Positions 17,094-25,620 of a DNA stretch of 64,000 nucleotides are shown here, piece by piece (within the stretch, counting starts at the first letter, position 1; the number at the start of each line of letters is the position of its first letter). A program made the translations under genes and the position numbers. The notes below the pieces were generated by a model that did not search any database, had not been told where the DNA came from, and saw nothing but the letters and a program-made list of their open reading frames with translations. Source of the stretch: Microbacterium sp. USTB-Y (lineage in GTDB: Bacteria; Actinomycetota; Actinomycetes; Actinomycetales; Microbacteriaceae); assembly GCF_023703415.1 (NCBI RefSeq), contig NZ_JAGMTU010000011.1, positions 1 through 64,000 of the forward strand, read 5' to 3'.

Positions 17094-17842
17094 ACCGACG
17101 CACCCGCCGCGCCAGCACAGCCCTCGCCGCGGTCGCAGCTCTCGCGCTCGGCTTCGGCGCCCACCAGCTGGGCATCACCTCCTGGATCGACACATGGACG
17201 CGCCCGCAGGCACCCGCCCCGGACCCGACCTACGACTACACCGCGCTCGCCGCAGTCGCGCAGGAGCTGCCGCTGATCGATCCCACCGAGGAGATTCCCG
17301 AGTATCGCCGCGCCACGTTCGGCGAGCGCTGGATCGACATCGAGGGAAACGGCTGCGATCAGCGAGACGATCTCCTCGCCGTCCAGCTGCAGGACGTCGT
17401 CCGTGACGGTTGCACGGTGCTCTCCGGCGTGCTCGACCCCGATCCGTACACGGGCACACGCATTGAGTTCGAGCACGACCGGATCGCCGCCCCTGGAGCC
17501 CCGGGAAGCTCCGGCGTCCAGATCGACCACATCGTCAGCCTTTCGGCGGCGCACGCCGGGGGCGCGTGGGCGTGGACCGAGCAGCAGCGCATTCAGTTCG
17601 CCAACTCGTTCGACAACATCGTCGCCGTCGATGGCAACACGAATGCGGCCAAGAACGACCACGGGCCAGCCCTGTGGCTGCCATCGAACGCCGACTACGT
17701 GTGCACCTACGTCGCCCGCTACACGGAGATCGTCGACACCTGGCACCTCGCGGTCGACGAAGCCGACCGCGGTGCGCTCGTGGACACGCTCTCAACCTGC
17801 GCTGCCCAGCAAGCCAGCGACGAGAGCGGGAGCATGTCGTGA
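17090..17842 (+). CDS. Secreted HNH-type (DUF1524/GmrSD C-terminal-like) nuclease
   Basis: 250 residues with an N-terminal signal (RR-rich start, then ALAAVAALALGFGAHQLG). The nuclease core is IDHIVSLSAAHAGGAWAW, FANSFDNIVAVDGNTNAAKN and ALWLPSNADYVCTYVARY, with the H-N-K residues of the family. Three cysteines outside the core may form a disulfide. Such exported nucleases are frequent in actinobacteria and on their plasmids, where nutrient scavenging or a role in DNA transfer has been suggested. It is translationally coupled to the gene before it. Confidence 0.85.
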   Translation: MNRRTRRASTALAAVAALALGFGAHQLGITSWIDTWTRPQAPAPDPTYDYTALAAVAQELPLIDPTEEIPEYRRATFGERWIDIEGNGCDQRDDLLAVQLQDVVRDGCTVLSGVLDPDPYTGTRIEFEHDRIAAPGAPGSSGVQIDHIVSLSAAHAGGAWAWTEQQRIQFANSFDNIVAVDGNTNAAKNDHGPALWLPSNADYVCTYVARYTEIVDTWHLAVDEADRGALVDTLSTCAAQQASDESGSMS

Positions 17843-17847
17843 AGCCG

Positions 17848-18381
17848 CTACGAACCCGCGTGGGATCTCGCCGCGCGCGCCTGACGCTTGGCCGCGCGAG
17901 CGCGGTCTACGACCTCGTTCGCATCCGTCGTGTCGACACCGAGGGTGCGCCTGATCACCTCGAGCTCGGCGTCGGTCCAGCGGGTGCGCCCTCGCATCCG
18001 CTCACCGAACGTGACGACGTTCAAGCCGAGCAGGTCGATCAGAGCCGCCTGCGTGGGAACCTCGGGCGCCCCCGCCCCGTCCGCGATCGCCGCCCGCAAC
18101 CGCTCCGCGAAAGCCGCATCGCGCGCCAGTCCCGGCATCAGTCGCGGCCGGCGGCCGCGCTGCGAGGGCGCCCTGCGCGCGCGCTCCTGCGCGAATGCGT
18201 CGATCGCGGCCTCGTCGTAGAGCGGGGAGTTGCCTTCTATGGCAACCGGCTCGGGGAGCAGAGGACCCTCCTGGCCGGCTCTGCGCAGCTTGTTGCTGAT
18301 GGAGCGCATCTTGTAGACCGCGACGACGGACACGCCGAGCTTCTCGGCGACGTCCGCCGTGGTGAGGTGCCGTCCGGTCAT
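17848..18381 (-). CDS. Helix-turn-helix transcriptional regulator
   Basis: 177 residues. LTTADVAEKLGVSVVAVYKM near the N terminus is a clear helix-turn-helix; a second possible one (PTQAALIDLLGLNVVTFGERM) lies near residues 115-135. Arg/Ala-rich C terminus. The ATG at 18381 follows GAGAGGAGCG. It is divergent from the small HTH gene at 18475, with an AT-rich half-site between them, so autoregulation through the ATATAACC motif is likely. It reads toward the nuclease operon, tail to tail with it. Confidence 0.75.
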   Translation of the reverse strand: MTGRHLTTADVAEKLGVSVVAVYKMRSISNKLRRAGQEGPLLPEPVAIEGNSPLYDEAAIDAFAQERARRAPSQRGRRPRLMPGLARDAAFAERLRAAIADGAGAPEVPTQAALIDLLGLNVVTFGERMRGRTRWTDAELEVIRRTLGVDTTDANEVVDRARAAKRQARAARSHAGS

Positions 18382-18474
18382 CAGCGCTCCTCTCAGCTGG
18401 ATGAATATAACCACTTTCGCGGTTACGGCGCGCCGCGGCAACCAGACCCAACTTGGTTGGGGATGCTGGGGCGC
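18382..18474. promoter_or_regulatory. Divergent regulatory region with ATATAACC half-site
   Basis: The 93 bases between two divergent HTH genes contain GAATATAACC at 18403-18412 and, eight bases on, GGTTA at 18421-18425, a spaced version of the palindrome at 15147-15168. Probable operator for one of the flanking regulators. Confidence 0.55.
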
Positions 18475-18711
18475 ATGGCTAACAAGGACGCGGACGCCAT
18501 CCGTGAGGAGCTCCGTCGCATCGGCCAGCAGCTCGCGCAAGCGGACGAGCTGCGCGAACGCCGCGGCAAAGTCGTCGACGAGGCGCGCGCGGCCGAGCTG
18601 ACCCAGCGAGAGATCGCCCTCCTGCTGGGGATGACCGAGGAAGGGCTGCGGAAGGCGCAGAAGTCCTACCACGGACGCGGGCGCTCTTACGGCGGCCGCC
18701 TCGCGTCCTAG
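18475..18711 (+). CDS. Small helix-turn-helix DNA-binding protein
   Basis: 78 residues. A charged N-terminal helix (IREELRRIGQQLAQADELRE) is followed by a helix-turn-helix, LTQREIALLLGMTEEGLRKA. Basic C terminus. The ATG at 18475 is the first one consistent with the frame; it lies 63 bases after the half-site region. Transcribed toward the replication-like operon and a likely regulator of it. Confidence 0.7.
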   Translation: MANKDADAIREELRRIGQQLAQADELRERRGKVVDEARAAELTQREIALLLGMTEEGLRKAQKSYHGRGRSYGGRLAS

Positions 18712-18758
18712 CGACCCCGCCAGACCTTCATGGAGCGCCCGTCGACTGCGAAATCTGA

Positions 18759-18793
18759 TTGCAATTTTCAAGCACTCTTGACTAATATAACCT
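18759..18793 (+). promoter_or_regulatory. Promoter of the replication-like operon with overlapping operator half-site
   Basis: TTGCAA (18759-18764), an 18-base spacer and TAATAT (18783-18788) form a good sigma-70 promoter 23 bases before the start at 18812. AATATAACC at 18784-18792 overlaps the -10 box, placing a repressor exactly where it would block polymerase. Confidence 0.6.
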
Positions 18794-18811
18794 GACGAAT
18801 GAGGGGGTGAG

Positions 18812-20440
18812 ATGGACGAGCTGAACTACCGACCCAAGCCGTGGACGCCGAAGGACGTGCCCACGATCTGGGTCGACCAGACCACCGGGCAAGGCGTCAC
18901 CGACGCCGGCACGCCCGTTCGCCCCGTCATCGGCGAGCGCCGCAAGAACCCCAACCTGACGGACCTGCTCGACACGGCTGCCTCGTACGGCGCTAACCGC
19001 ATCATGCTGACCGGGAAGCGCCCCGAGCCTGCGCCTGGCGTGCGGCACTGGCTGTACGTCCAGACCCCGAACTGGAAGCCCGGAGCCCACTGGGTCAACA
19101 ACGGCCCGCCCACCGGTCGGTTCGAGCACGCGGTCACCGGCTTCAAGATCGAAGTCCGCACCGCGGAGGAGTGGTTCGGCGACGGGCCGCTGACCCCTGC
19201 CCAGGCTCGTCTGGCCTGGAACGTCACCGCGTCGATCATTCGCCACGCCGACGAGAACGCGCGCCTGTTCAACAGCCCTGCCGCCACCGGAACGAACCTG
19301 TGGGCGCTGTCGCTGCCGAAGAACATCAACCCCGTGCCGGTCGAAGACGACATCGCCCAGGAGATCCACTTCACCTCGGGCCTGCACCACTACGACCACC
19401 TGGTCGCGGGGGAGTCGTTCGCCAAGCACGAGGACTGCGTCCCGCTGATCGACCCGGCCAAGACGAAGAAGATCAGCGAGTTCGCCTACGTCGACGGCCG
19501 GTTCATGTTCGCCGGCGTCGGGCGCGAGCTCGGTATCGGCCCCGCGATCCGGCTGAACCAGGCCGCCGCGTACGAGCTGCTCGAGCAAGACCCCTACGCG
19601 CGCGCCCGCTTCCACGTGCGGTTCCGCGTCCCTCAGGGCTGGAACCACGTTGGCCTGCTCGGTGTGAAGCACCTGGACGTTCGCGAAGGCTGGTTCTATC
19701 CGAACCGGCCCGGAGCGGTGCACGACACCTGGGCCGACGGCAGCGAGATCCACGTCGCCCTCAAGCACGGGTGGGAGATCCGCCCTCACGAGGCCGTGGT
19801 GTTCCGCAAGGCCAAGCCTCTAGACACCTTCACCGAGCGCATGACGCGCGCCCGCGAGCGAGTCCAGCTGCAGGACGAGATGCACCCGGACCTGCGCCGC
19901 GCTGTGCTCGCCGCGCTGCGGAACATCATGCTGCACTCGATCGGTGCATTCGCCGCCGCGGGCCGCGACGAGACCCGCGTCGCCGCGTCGCCCGATGACG
20001 TCCCGCCCGAGTACAGGGCCAAGATGCTGCGACAGGGCAACCTCTGGATCTATCGCATCCCGTCGCGCCCGAACGACCGCACCCGAAGCTTCTACCACCC
20101 GGAGCTCGCCGCCCAGGTCTGGGGTCGCGCACGCGCTCGCGTCCTCCACGGCCCCAGCTCCCTCGGCGGCTACACCTCCGGTGCTCTCACGGTCGACCCC
20201 TCGACGCTCATCGGCATCCAGGGTGATGCGATCTACACGACCAAGCTGCCGGCGTGGTCCCTGCCGGACCGGTTCATCGGCGGCGGCGACGACGGCAAGA
20301 CCGGGCGCCTGCGCCTGCAGGGCTACCTCAACGGATCCTTCATCACGCCGGAGACGCTGCGGCAGCGTGACGCGCTGAAAGCACGTGCCGAGCGGGCCGG
20401 CATCGCCAAGGCGCTCGAGCAGGCAGAGGAGAAGGGCTGA
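18812..20440 (+). CDS. Plasmid replication-like protein with possible degenerate family-B polymerase motifs
   Basis: 542 residues, no confident family. Segments resemble a family-B DNA polymerase in order: EFAYVDGRFMFAGVGRELG near 222 (motif A region), RNIMLHSIGAF near 370 (compare KxxxNSxYG of motif B), and GIQGDAIYTT near 470 (compare YGDTDS of motif C). The 542-residue length is close to protein-primed polymerases, but key acidic residues are not canonical, so this may be a derived or inactive relative. First gene of a tight operon (TGATG with the next). A plasmid replication role is inferred from position. Confidence 0.5.
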   Translation: MDELNYRPKPWTPKDVPTIWVDQTTGQGVTDAGTPVRPVIGERRKNPNLTDLLDTAASYGANRIMLTGKRPEPAPGVRHWLYVQTPNWKPGAHWVNNGPPTGRFEHAVTGFKIEVRTAEEWFGDGPLTPAQARLAWNVTASIIRHADENARLFNSPAATGTNLWALSLPKNINPVPVEDDIAQEIHFTSGLHHYDHLVAGESFAKHEDCVPLIDPAKTKKISEFAYVDGRFMFAGVGRELGIGPAIRLNQAAAYELLEQDPYARARFHVRFRVPQGWNHVGLLGVKHLDVREGWFYPNRPGAVHDTWADGSEIHVALKHGWEIRPHEAVVFRKAKPLDTFTERMTRARERVQLQDEMHPDLRRAVLAALRNIMLHSIGAFAAAGRDETRVAASPDDVPPEYRAKMLRQGNLWIYRIPSRPNDRTRSFYHPELAAQVWGRARARVLHGPSSLGGYTSGALTVDPSTLIGIQGDAIYTTKLPAWSLPDRFIGGGDDGKTGRLRLQGYLNGSFITPETLRQRDALKARAERAGIAKALEQAEEKG

Positions 20441-21264
20441 TGGCTGACCAGCAGCGCACCGCCCAAGACCTCATCCGCGATCTGCGGCGCAAGGGCATCA
20501 GCACGGCCGAGATCGCCGAGGAGCTGCACCGCTCGCCTCGAATGGTCCGCAAGATCCTCAACGGCGAAACCAGCGGCGCCCTCTACCGCCAGGCGCTCCA
20601 GGAGCTCGCTGACACCGGACGCCTCACCCACGTCCCGCCGCGGCGCCGGCGCAAGGACGGCTCGATCGCCCCCGTGCGAGGCAAGGCCGGCGCCAAGCCC
20701 GTCATCCCCGAAGACCTCAGCGGCACCTACGTTGAGGGTCGCCAGGGTGGTCGGCTGCGCGTCGACGTGGCATACGCCACCGGGGGCGACCGGTACATCG
20801 AGATGCGCATCCCCAAGGGCCGCACCGCGAAGGGCCGCGAGCAGGCGAACGCCGAACTGATCAAGCAGGTCCGCAACGCCGCCAAGGGCCAGTCCCACGA
20901 CAAGCAGAAGCAGATCACCGCCCACCTGACCTTCTCCAACGGCCGCGTGATGGAGGTCAACTCGTACAACGCCTCGACGATGCTCAAGCGCATCCACGAG
21001 AACGGCGGCGACGCCCTCGGCTGGTTCCGCGAAGAGTCGAAGAACCGATACGTGAACCTCGACACCAGCCGCGACACCATCACCGGCGTCACCCTCAACG
21101 TCGTCAGCACGGCCAAGACGACCGAGTACCAGAGGCAGGCCGAGCGCGGCCGCACTCACCGCCCCCGCTCGCTGTCGCCGGCGGAGCTCATCAGCATGGA
21201 AGAGAAGCGGCGCATCGAGGAGCGCCGCGCTCGCCGCCGTGGAAACCGAGGAGGTGGTCAGTGA
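20440..21264 (+). CDS. Helix-turn-helix protein of the replication-like operon
   Basis: 274 residues. N-terminal helix-turn-helix: ISTAEIAEELHRSPRMVRKI (about 20-40). A basic linker (PPRRRRKDGS) leads to a beta-rich domain (RLRVDVAYATGGDRYIEMRI, then LTFSNGRVMEVNSYNASTML) and an Arg/Glu-rich C-terminal helix. The combination of an HTH and a basic domain next to a polymerase-like gene recalls terminal or telomere-binding proteins of actinobacterial linear replicons, but no such homology can be shown by eye. Coupled to both neighbours by overlapping start and stop codons. Confidence 0.6.
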   Translation: MADQQRTAQDLIRDLRRKGISTAEIAEELHRSPRMVRKILNGETSGALYRQALQELADTGRLTHVPPRRRRKDGSIAPVRGKAGAKPVIPEDLSGTYVEGRQGGRLRVDVAYATGGDRYIEMRIPKGRTAKGREQANAELIKQVRNAAKGQSHDKQKQITAHLTFSNGRVMEVNSYNASTMLKRIHENGGDALGWFREESKNRYVNLDTSRDTITGVTLNVVSTAKTTEYQRQAERGRTHRPRSLSPAELISMEEKRRIEERRARRRGNRGGGQ

Positions 21265-21662
21265 CCATGGCCGCCCCGAAGAAGCCCACAGCTGCAGCGA
21301 AGCCCCGCGCACGCAAGGCCGCGCCCCCCGCTGAGGAAGTCACCAGCGACGTCGACCAGGCAGCGACGTCCGAAGCACCCGCACGCGCACCTCGCGCAAG
21401 CCAGAAGCCGGCAGCGGCGAGCGCGACGCCTCCTGAGTCGGCCGAGGCGGAGACGCCACCGCCGGCGAAGAAGAAGCGGGGGCCCTACAACGTCGTCTAC
21501 GTCCAGAAGAAGCCCGTCTCGATCCGTCTCCCCGACGACGCGCTTGAACTGATGGACTGGGCCAAGCAGGATGCAGCCAGCCGCGGCGACCGCCTCACCA
21601 AGGACGAGATCGTCACCGTTGCGCTTCGCGCCTACTGGGGCCGCAAACGGCGCCGCGGGTAA
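21261..21662 (+). CDS. Ribbon-helix-helix-like DNA-binding protein with long Ala/Pro tail
   Basis: 133 residues. Residues 1-70 are low-complexity Ala/Pro/Lys. The C-terminal domain after KKKRGPYNVVYVQKKPVSIR has the ribbon-helix-helix outline: a short strand, then PDDALELMDWAKQD and TKDEIVTVALRAYWG helices. GTG 21261 is used because GAGGAGG sits six bases upstream and the start overlaps the previous stop. A related domain is encoded at 23464-23688. Such proteins often act as plasmid partition or copy-control repressors. Confidence 0.65.
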   Translation: MTMAAPKKPTAAAKPRARKAAPPAEEVTSDVDQAATSEAPARAPRASQKPAAASATPPESAEAETPPPAKKKRGPYNVVYVQKKPVSIRLPDDALELMDWAKQDAASRGDRLTKDEIVTVALRAYWGRKRRRG

Positions 21663-21697
21663 TGACCGTCTCCTGAGCTGCTGGCAGGGAAGTCGAG

Positions 21698-22123
21698 ATG
21701 AGTGAAACTAACGGGCCGGCCGAGTTGCCGGTCTACTCGATCGCCGAGGCATTCGTGAAGCGATCCGGAATGTATATCGGGCAGCCCGTCACGTTCGAGC
21801 GAGTGCACACGTTCCTGCTCGGTTTCGAAACGGCGATGTTGTACGTTCGCGACGAGCTCGCGCGCGATCGCAATGCGTTTCAGCCCGTGGGCGTGCTCGG
21901 TCAGTTCCGGGAGCAGCTGCGATCCGAGGGGCGGCTCAGGTGGGACTCCTGGTCCCTGACGATCGTGGCGGAAGCGATCGGCTGGACTGGCGACGAGCCT
22001 CCGGCGATCGACGATCTGACCGAAGAGCAGCACCTCGAGGCAGTCCGGGACCTTCTCCCGTTGCTCGAGAAGGTCTTTGCCCTCCCCGCGGAGCTTGTCA
22101 CCTCGCTCCGTGACTCCGCCTGA
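21698..22123 (+). CDS. Hypothetical protein
   Basis: 141 residues, unrecognised. Acidic, probably helical, with YSIAEAFVKRSGMYIGQPVT near the N terminus and LTEEQHLEAVRDLLPLLEKV near the C terminus. It lies 35 bases after the RHH gene; the ATG at 21698 follows GGCAGGGAAG. It may belong to the same operon or to a separate insertion. Confidence 0.6.
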   Translation: MSETNGPAELPVYSIAEAFVKRSGMYIGQPVTFERVHTFLLGFETAMLYVRDELARDRNAFQPVGVLGQFREQLRSEGRLRWDSWSLTIVAEAIGWTGDEPPAIDDLTEEQHLEAVRDLLPLLEKVFALPAELVTSLRDSA

Positions 22124-22391
22124 GAAGGGTAGGCACCCCACCGCTGTCGGTGTGTCGTCCCGCCCATCGAGTTCGAGAACGCGTTCTATGCTGTGCGGCG
22201 ATGATCAACCTGACCGCCACCGTCCCGCTTGGACCGCTGACAGAACTTGTCGGACGATCCCTCTCGGCGACTGGGAGATGGGTCAACTCATCCGGTAGCG
22301 CCTACCTGTCATATCCATCACTCAGAGGATCCTGACCCGGACGAACGATCGCAGTCGCTCGAGGGCAAAGGACCCGTGCGGATGTCGCGCG
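22124..22391. other. Intergenic stretch without a recognisable gene
   Basis: Open frames here are short and have no ribosome site or family signature. The stretch separates the last intact backbone gene from the end of a truncated methyltransferase reading the other way. Confidence 0.5.
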
Positions 22392-23465
22392 TCACACCTC
22401 GACCTCGAACGGCAACTTTCGCAGTGTCGTCGCGGAAATCCCGGTGCTCTTGTACATCCGGGCGTGGGCGTACTGGATCTCCGGCAGCAGATCGATGCGG
22501 CCGATCGCCTCCAGCATGATCTCGTCGGCCTGACCGGTGAGATGACGCAGTTCGGGGATCGCGTACCCGCCCACGTACTTCCCGGAGTTGAGATCCCAGG
22601 AGCGCACGGCCGGCAGCGCCTCCTCGATCCTCTCGCCGAGCTCCACCAGAGCATCGAACGTGTCCTGCCCGTAAGCGTGCGGGGAGAATGGGATCTGCGA
22701 CATCGTGCCCTTGGTGACGTTGAAGCAGTCGCCCGTGAACGTCCACCACAGGAACGCCAGCCGCGACGCCGCGATCGCGCTGGCCGCGAGCTGGTCCTTC
22801 CGGTTCTGAACGAACAGCTTCCCCTCGTTGAGGGGCACCGTGGCGTGCGTGGTCTTGTCGTAGGTGACCGGCGGCACCGTGTACGTGCTCAGGAAGTACG
22901 TGGCGGTCTTCTTGAAACCGACGGAGTAGTCGCTCACACGGACAAGCGGCGTCGAGGAGATCGTGCCCTTCGCAAGCAGCGTGTCGATCAGCTCGAACAT
23001 CGCGTCGCTGCTGGCGCGCATCCAGTTCGGGGTCCGCGAGCCGGCGGGCCGAAGCGAATACCGCAGTGTCGCCATCAGATGCGGACGGAACGCCTCGATC
23101 CAGCTGTGGGTGAGCGTCGTGTGCAGCTCGGAGACGCTGCCATACCCGGCGGCGGTGATGATCGTGCTGCGCACCTTCACCTGGAACAGGGCAGCCGGGC
23201 GTTCCTGGAAGGTGCTCACCCAGATCGCATCGAACCGCCGCTCGTAGAACTTCCGCAGTGACTCGTCGCGATCGGCGAACTGGCTGCGGATGGGAACGAT
23301 CAGGCTGAGCCGGCCATCCGGGCGCGTGATCTGCGCCGAGCGCTCGCAGCAGGAGGCGTAGATGTCGTCGACGTTGTCTGTCTCGAAGCCGGTGATGCGG
23401 TAGCTGAGCTCGCGCCGGTTGACGTAGGGTGGGTTGCCGATGACGACGTCGAAGCCGCCCTGATT
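22392..23465 (-). pseudogene. Eco57I/BREX-type adenine-N6 methyltransferase, C-terminal fragment
   Basis: Leftward frame beginning abruptly in GGFDVVIGNPPYVNRREL, the NPPY catalytic motif of N6-adenine methyltransferases, and continuing through LSLIVPIRSQFADRDESLRK and a target-recognition-like region to FEVEV at the end. The AdoMet-binding N terminus (FxGxG) is gone. Complete enzymes of this type exceed 900 residues; only about 358 remain. The break lies at 23465-23490, inside or beside a plasmid RHH gene. Confidence 0.85.
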
Positions 23466-23688
23466 GGGGTGTGACACGTCGCCCCGCACCGGCAAGAAGC
23501 GCGGCCCGTACAATGTCCAGCGCATCGAAAAACACCCCGCGACCTTCCGACTACCTCCGGACGTCTTCGAGTACATCAACCAGGCACGCGACGAAGCCGC
23601 GGCCCGTGGTGATCGCCTCACCAAAGACGAAGCGATCACCATGGCAGTCCGCGCGTTCTGGGGCGGCAAGCGCCAGCGCCGCCGCTGA
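23464..23688 (+). pseudogene. Second ribbon-helix-helix gene, 5' end replaced
   Basis: The last 65 codons match the protein at 21261-21662: KKRGPYNVQRIEKHPATFRL, then a helix YINQARDEAAARGDRLTK and VRAFWGGKRQRRR. Its N-terminal extension was lost at the junction with the methyltransferase fragment. A TTG at 23464 could start a short version that keeps the whole RHH domain, so residual function is possible. Confidence 0.65.
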
Positions 23689-23733
23689 TCACCACACCGA
23701 CATAACCGACGAAAAGAACTCTGGAGGCATCTG

Positions 23734-23805
23734 ATGAGCCGTCGATCTATGCTCGAGCAGGAAACCGATCCGCTACACCCCGCGCGGATGCTACCGCGCA
23801 CCTGA
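23734..23805 (+). pseudogene. Start of a plasmid gene cut after about nine codons
   Basis: A well-placed ribosome site (CTGGAGGCATCTG) precedes ATG 23734 and MSRRSMLEQ. From about 23760 the sequence is that of an AMP-ligase in another frame, and the frame closes at 23805. This is the broken edge of the backbone; the gene would have followed the RHH gene in an operon, where a partition gene often lies. Confidence 0.45.
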
Positions 23806-24160
23806 GACGAACGCGCGGTCCTTCACCGAGGATGGCTACATCTCGACATGATCAACCGAGGCAGCGAGAAGATTTCGTGCGAAGAGGTGGAGGACCTCGT
23901 CTACCGCTATGACAGCTTCGATCTAGCGGCCGCCGTCGCGATGCTCGACCCCGTGTTCAGCGAGCGGGTATGCGTCTACGTGAGTCTCAAGGAGGGCGGC
24001 CCGCTCGGGCTCGAACGGATCCGCGCCGCCATGGAGTCCGCCGGGGTGGCTAAGCATAAGCACCCCGAGCGGCTGATCGCCGTCGACGACATGCCCCTCA
24101 CCAAGGTAGGCAAGATTGACAAGAGGGAGCGGAGAGGGCTTTGCCCGCCGCGACAGCGCC
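23764..24160 (+). pseudogene. Aryl-AMP ligase (dihydroxybenzoate-ligase-like), C-terminal remnant
   Basis: Two frames carry consecutive parts of an adenylating enzyme. The first reads RGCYRAPETNARSFTEDGYI, the hinge region of DhbE/EntE-type ligases. After a deletion the second reads MINRGSEKISCEEVEDLVYR and, further on, the A10 motif DDMPLTKVGKIDKR with its catalytic Lys. The A8 segment between them (GDLVR...GRAKD) is missing. Not functional. Confidence 0.8.
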
Positions 24161-24175
24161 TAATGGGGCAGACGC

Positions 24176-24730
24176 TCAGCGCCCGCGCCGCCACGCGAGC
24201 CAGTGGCGGATGCTCTCCTCGAGCGCGTGCAATAGAGGCAACATCACCCAGATGACGCACGCGACGGTCAGTGGCGTCGTACATAGGATCTGGAGGTACG
24301 GCGGCAGGCCGGTCAGGAGCGGAGCGATGAAGTAGGCGTTGAACATGGCAGGCGGTACCAGCGCGATCCACACTAAAATCGCCGTCCACCACCGCGGGCG
24401 CGCGGGACCGGCCGTCGGGATTGCACCGGTGAGGGCGTCCGGAGTCAGTGGACGGGCCTGCCCGATCGTGAGCGGCACGGCCTGTTGCAGGTGCGCCTGC
24501 CGCTCCTTACTGTCCTCCCACCGGATGAGGTCATGGGGGGAAGCGAACGTGATCTCGACGACAACCTGGCGCCGGTGCCGTTCCGAGACTCGGACCTTCG
24601 ACTCCCGGTAGCCGGGGAACGACTGGGCCCGGCCGGTGAAACCATGCGCCCACTCGGTGAGATCGTCCAGCCGCCCGGGGACGGCTGTGCGCGCCACCCG
24701 AGCCGTGACCGTGAGGTTATCTGGTTGCAT
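24176..24730 (-). CDS. Antibiotic-biosynthesis-monooxygenase (ABM) domain membrane protein
   Basis: 184 residues. The N-terminal 75 or so form an ABM ferredoxin-like barrel (TEWAHGFTGRAQSFPGYRES, VVVEITFASPHDLIRWEDS). Two hydrophobic segments follow, AILVWIALVPPAMFNAYFIA and LCTTPLTVACVIWVMLPLLH, then a basic tail. Such ABM-plus-membrane proteins are widespread and of uncertain role. Bases 24604-24676 are duplicated at 112-184 beside the first insertion sequence. Confidence 0.8.
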   Translation of the reverse strand: MQPDNLTVTARVARTAVPGRLDDLTEWAHGFTGRAQSFPGYRESKVRVSERHRRQVVVEITFASPHDLIRWEDSKERQAHLQQAVPLTIGQARPLTPDALTGAIPTAGPARPRWWTAILVWIALVPPAMFNAYFIAPLLTGLPPYLQILCTTPLTVACVIWVMLPLLHALEESIRHWLAWRRGR

Positions 24731-24879
24731 GGTGTCCTCCCGGGGCAGAGGAAGCCCCGTCTCCCAGCGTATTGCGCCGATGACGCGGCACTGAACAGCT
24801 TCCGACCATCGGGGTCCGGATCAATAGCGCGAAATAGTGCTCTTCCGAGCAGTGGAGTGTCACCGCCACTGCCGCCTCA

Positions 24880-25340
24880 CGCAGGATGGAAAGTTGAAAG
24901 ACCTGGATCGACGGGGAGGTCATTTGCACGAGGCGTTTCGCTTGCTGCGGGAAGAAAGGCTCAAACGAGGCCGATACCATCGCCGAGCGACGGTGTATCA
25001 CCCGGACGTAGAAGAGGTCGACCAGCTCTACGGTGTCCGGCTTCAGCTGGAGTCCTTAGGCGCGCGCCGGACGGTGGACGGATGCTGCGCTCCGAGATCG
25101 GCGCTTCGCGCGAGTACGGGACGCTAATGGATGCGGCGCTGGCAGTCGGTGACATGGACGCCTGGCTGGTGGCGCACCACGCGTTCCTCCGCTGCTGCGT
25201 CGCGCGTGCAGACATCCCGTTGGGGCGGGTAGTGGACTCCTACCCGGAACGCTGCTTACACATCTATCAGTTGTGGCACCCGCAGTCGTTCGCCATCGCT
25301 CATCGCGAGTACGAGGCCGTCCTCGAGTCGATCGTCAGGC
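24880..25340 (+). pseudogene. Frameshifted GntR-family (FCD) regulator
   Basis: One frame carries the end of the winged helix and the start of the FCD domain (HEAFRLLREERL, then VYHPDVEEVDQLYGVRLQLE). After a frame change near 25075 another continues with MDAALAVGDMDAWLVAHHAF and the terminal YEAVLESI. The pattern is that of a GntR regulator whose N-terminal helix-turn-helix is already degraded. Non-functional. Confidence 0.7.
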
Positions 25341-25467
25341 GTCCGACGCCCAGGGGATCGATCTGTCGCCGCTGGCGACCCACGAGTTCGCCTTCGACGA
25401 TGCCGCCGCCGCCTTCGAGCAGTCCCGCGACGCGTCCAGCAGCCTGAAGGTCCTGCTCCGACCGTAG
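25341..25467 (+). pseudogene. Zinc-type alcohol dehydrogenase, last 40 codons
   Basis: ATHEFAFDDAAAAFEQSRD followed by SSSLKVLLRP and a stop is the typical end of a medium-chain (GroES/ADH) dehydrogenase. It is joined without a spacer to the end of the GntR remnant, so one deletion removed most of both genes. The stretch from 25468 to the regulator holds no other gene. Confidence 0.7.
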
Positions 25468-25620
25468 AGCGCCTGGGCCGTCGGGGCCGTCACAGGGAGC
25501 CACGCGGGCGGCGTGGGGTGGCACGGGCTGCAGTGGCACCGCGGAGACGATCCTCCCGCCTGTCGGGTCGGCATCGGAGCGCGCGGTGCAGGAGGAGCGC
25601 GCCCACGTTGCAAGTAAGCT

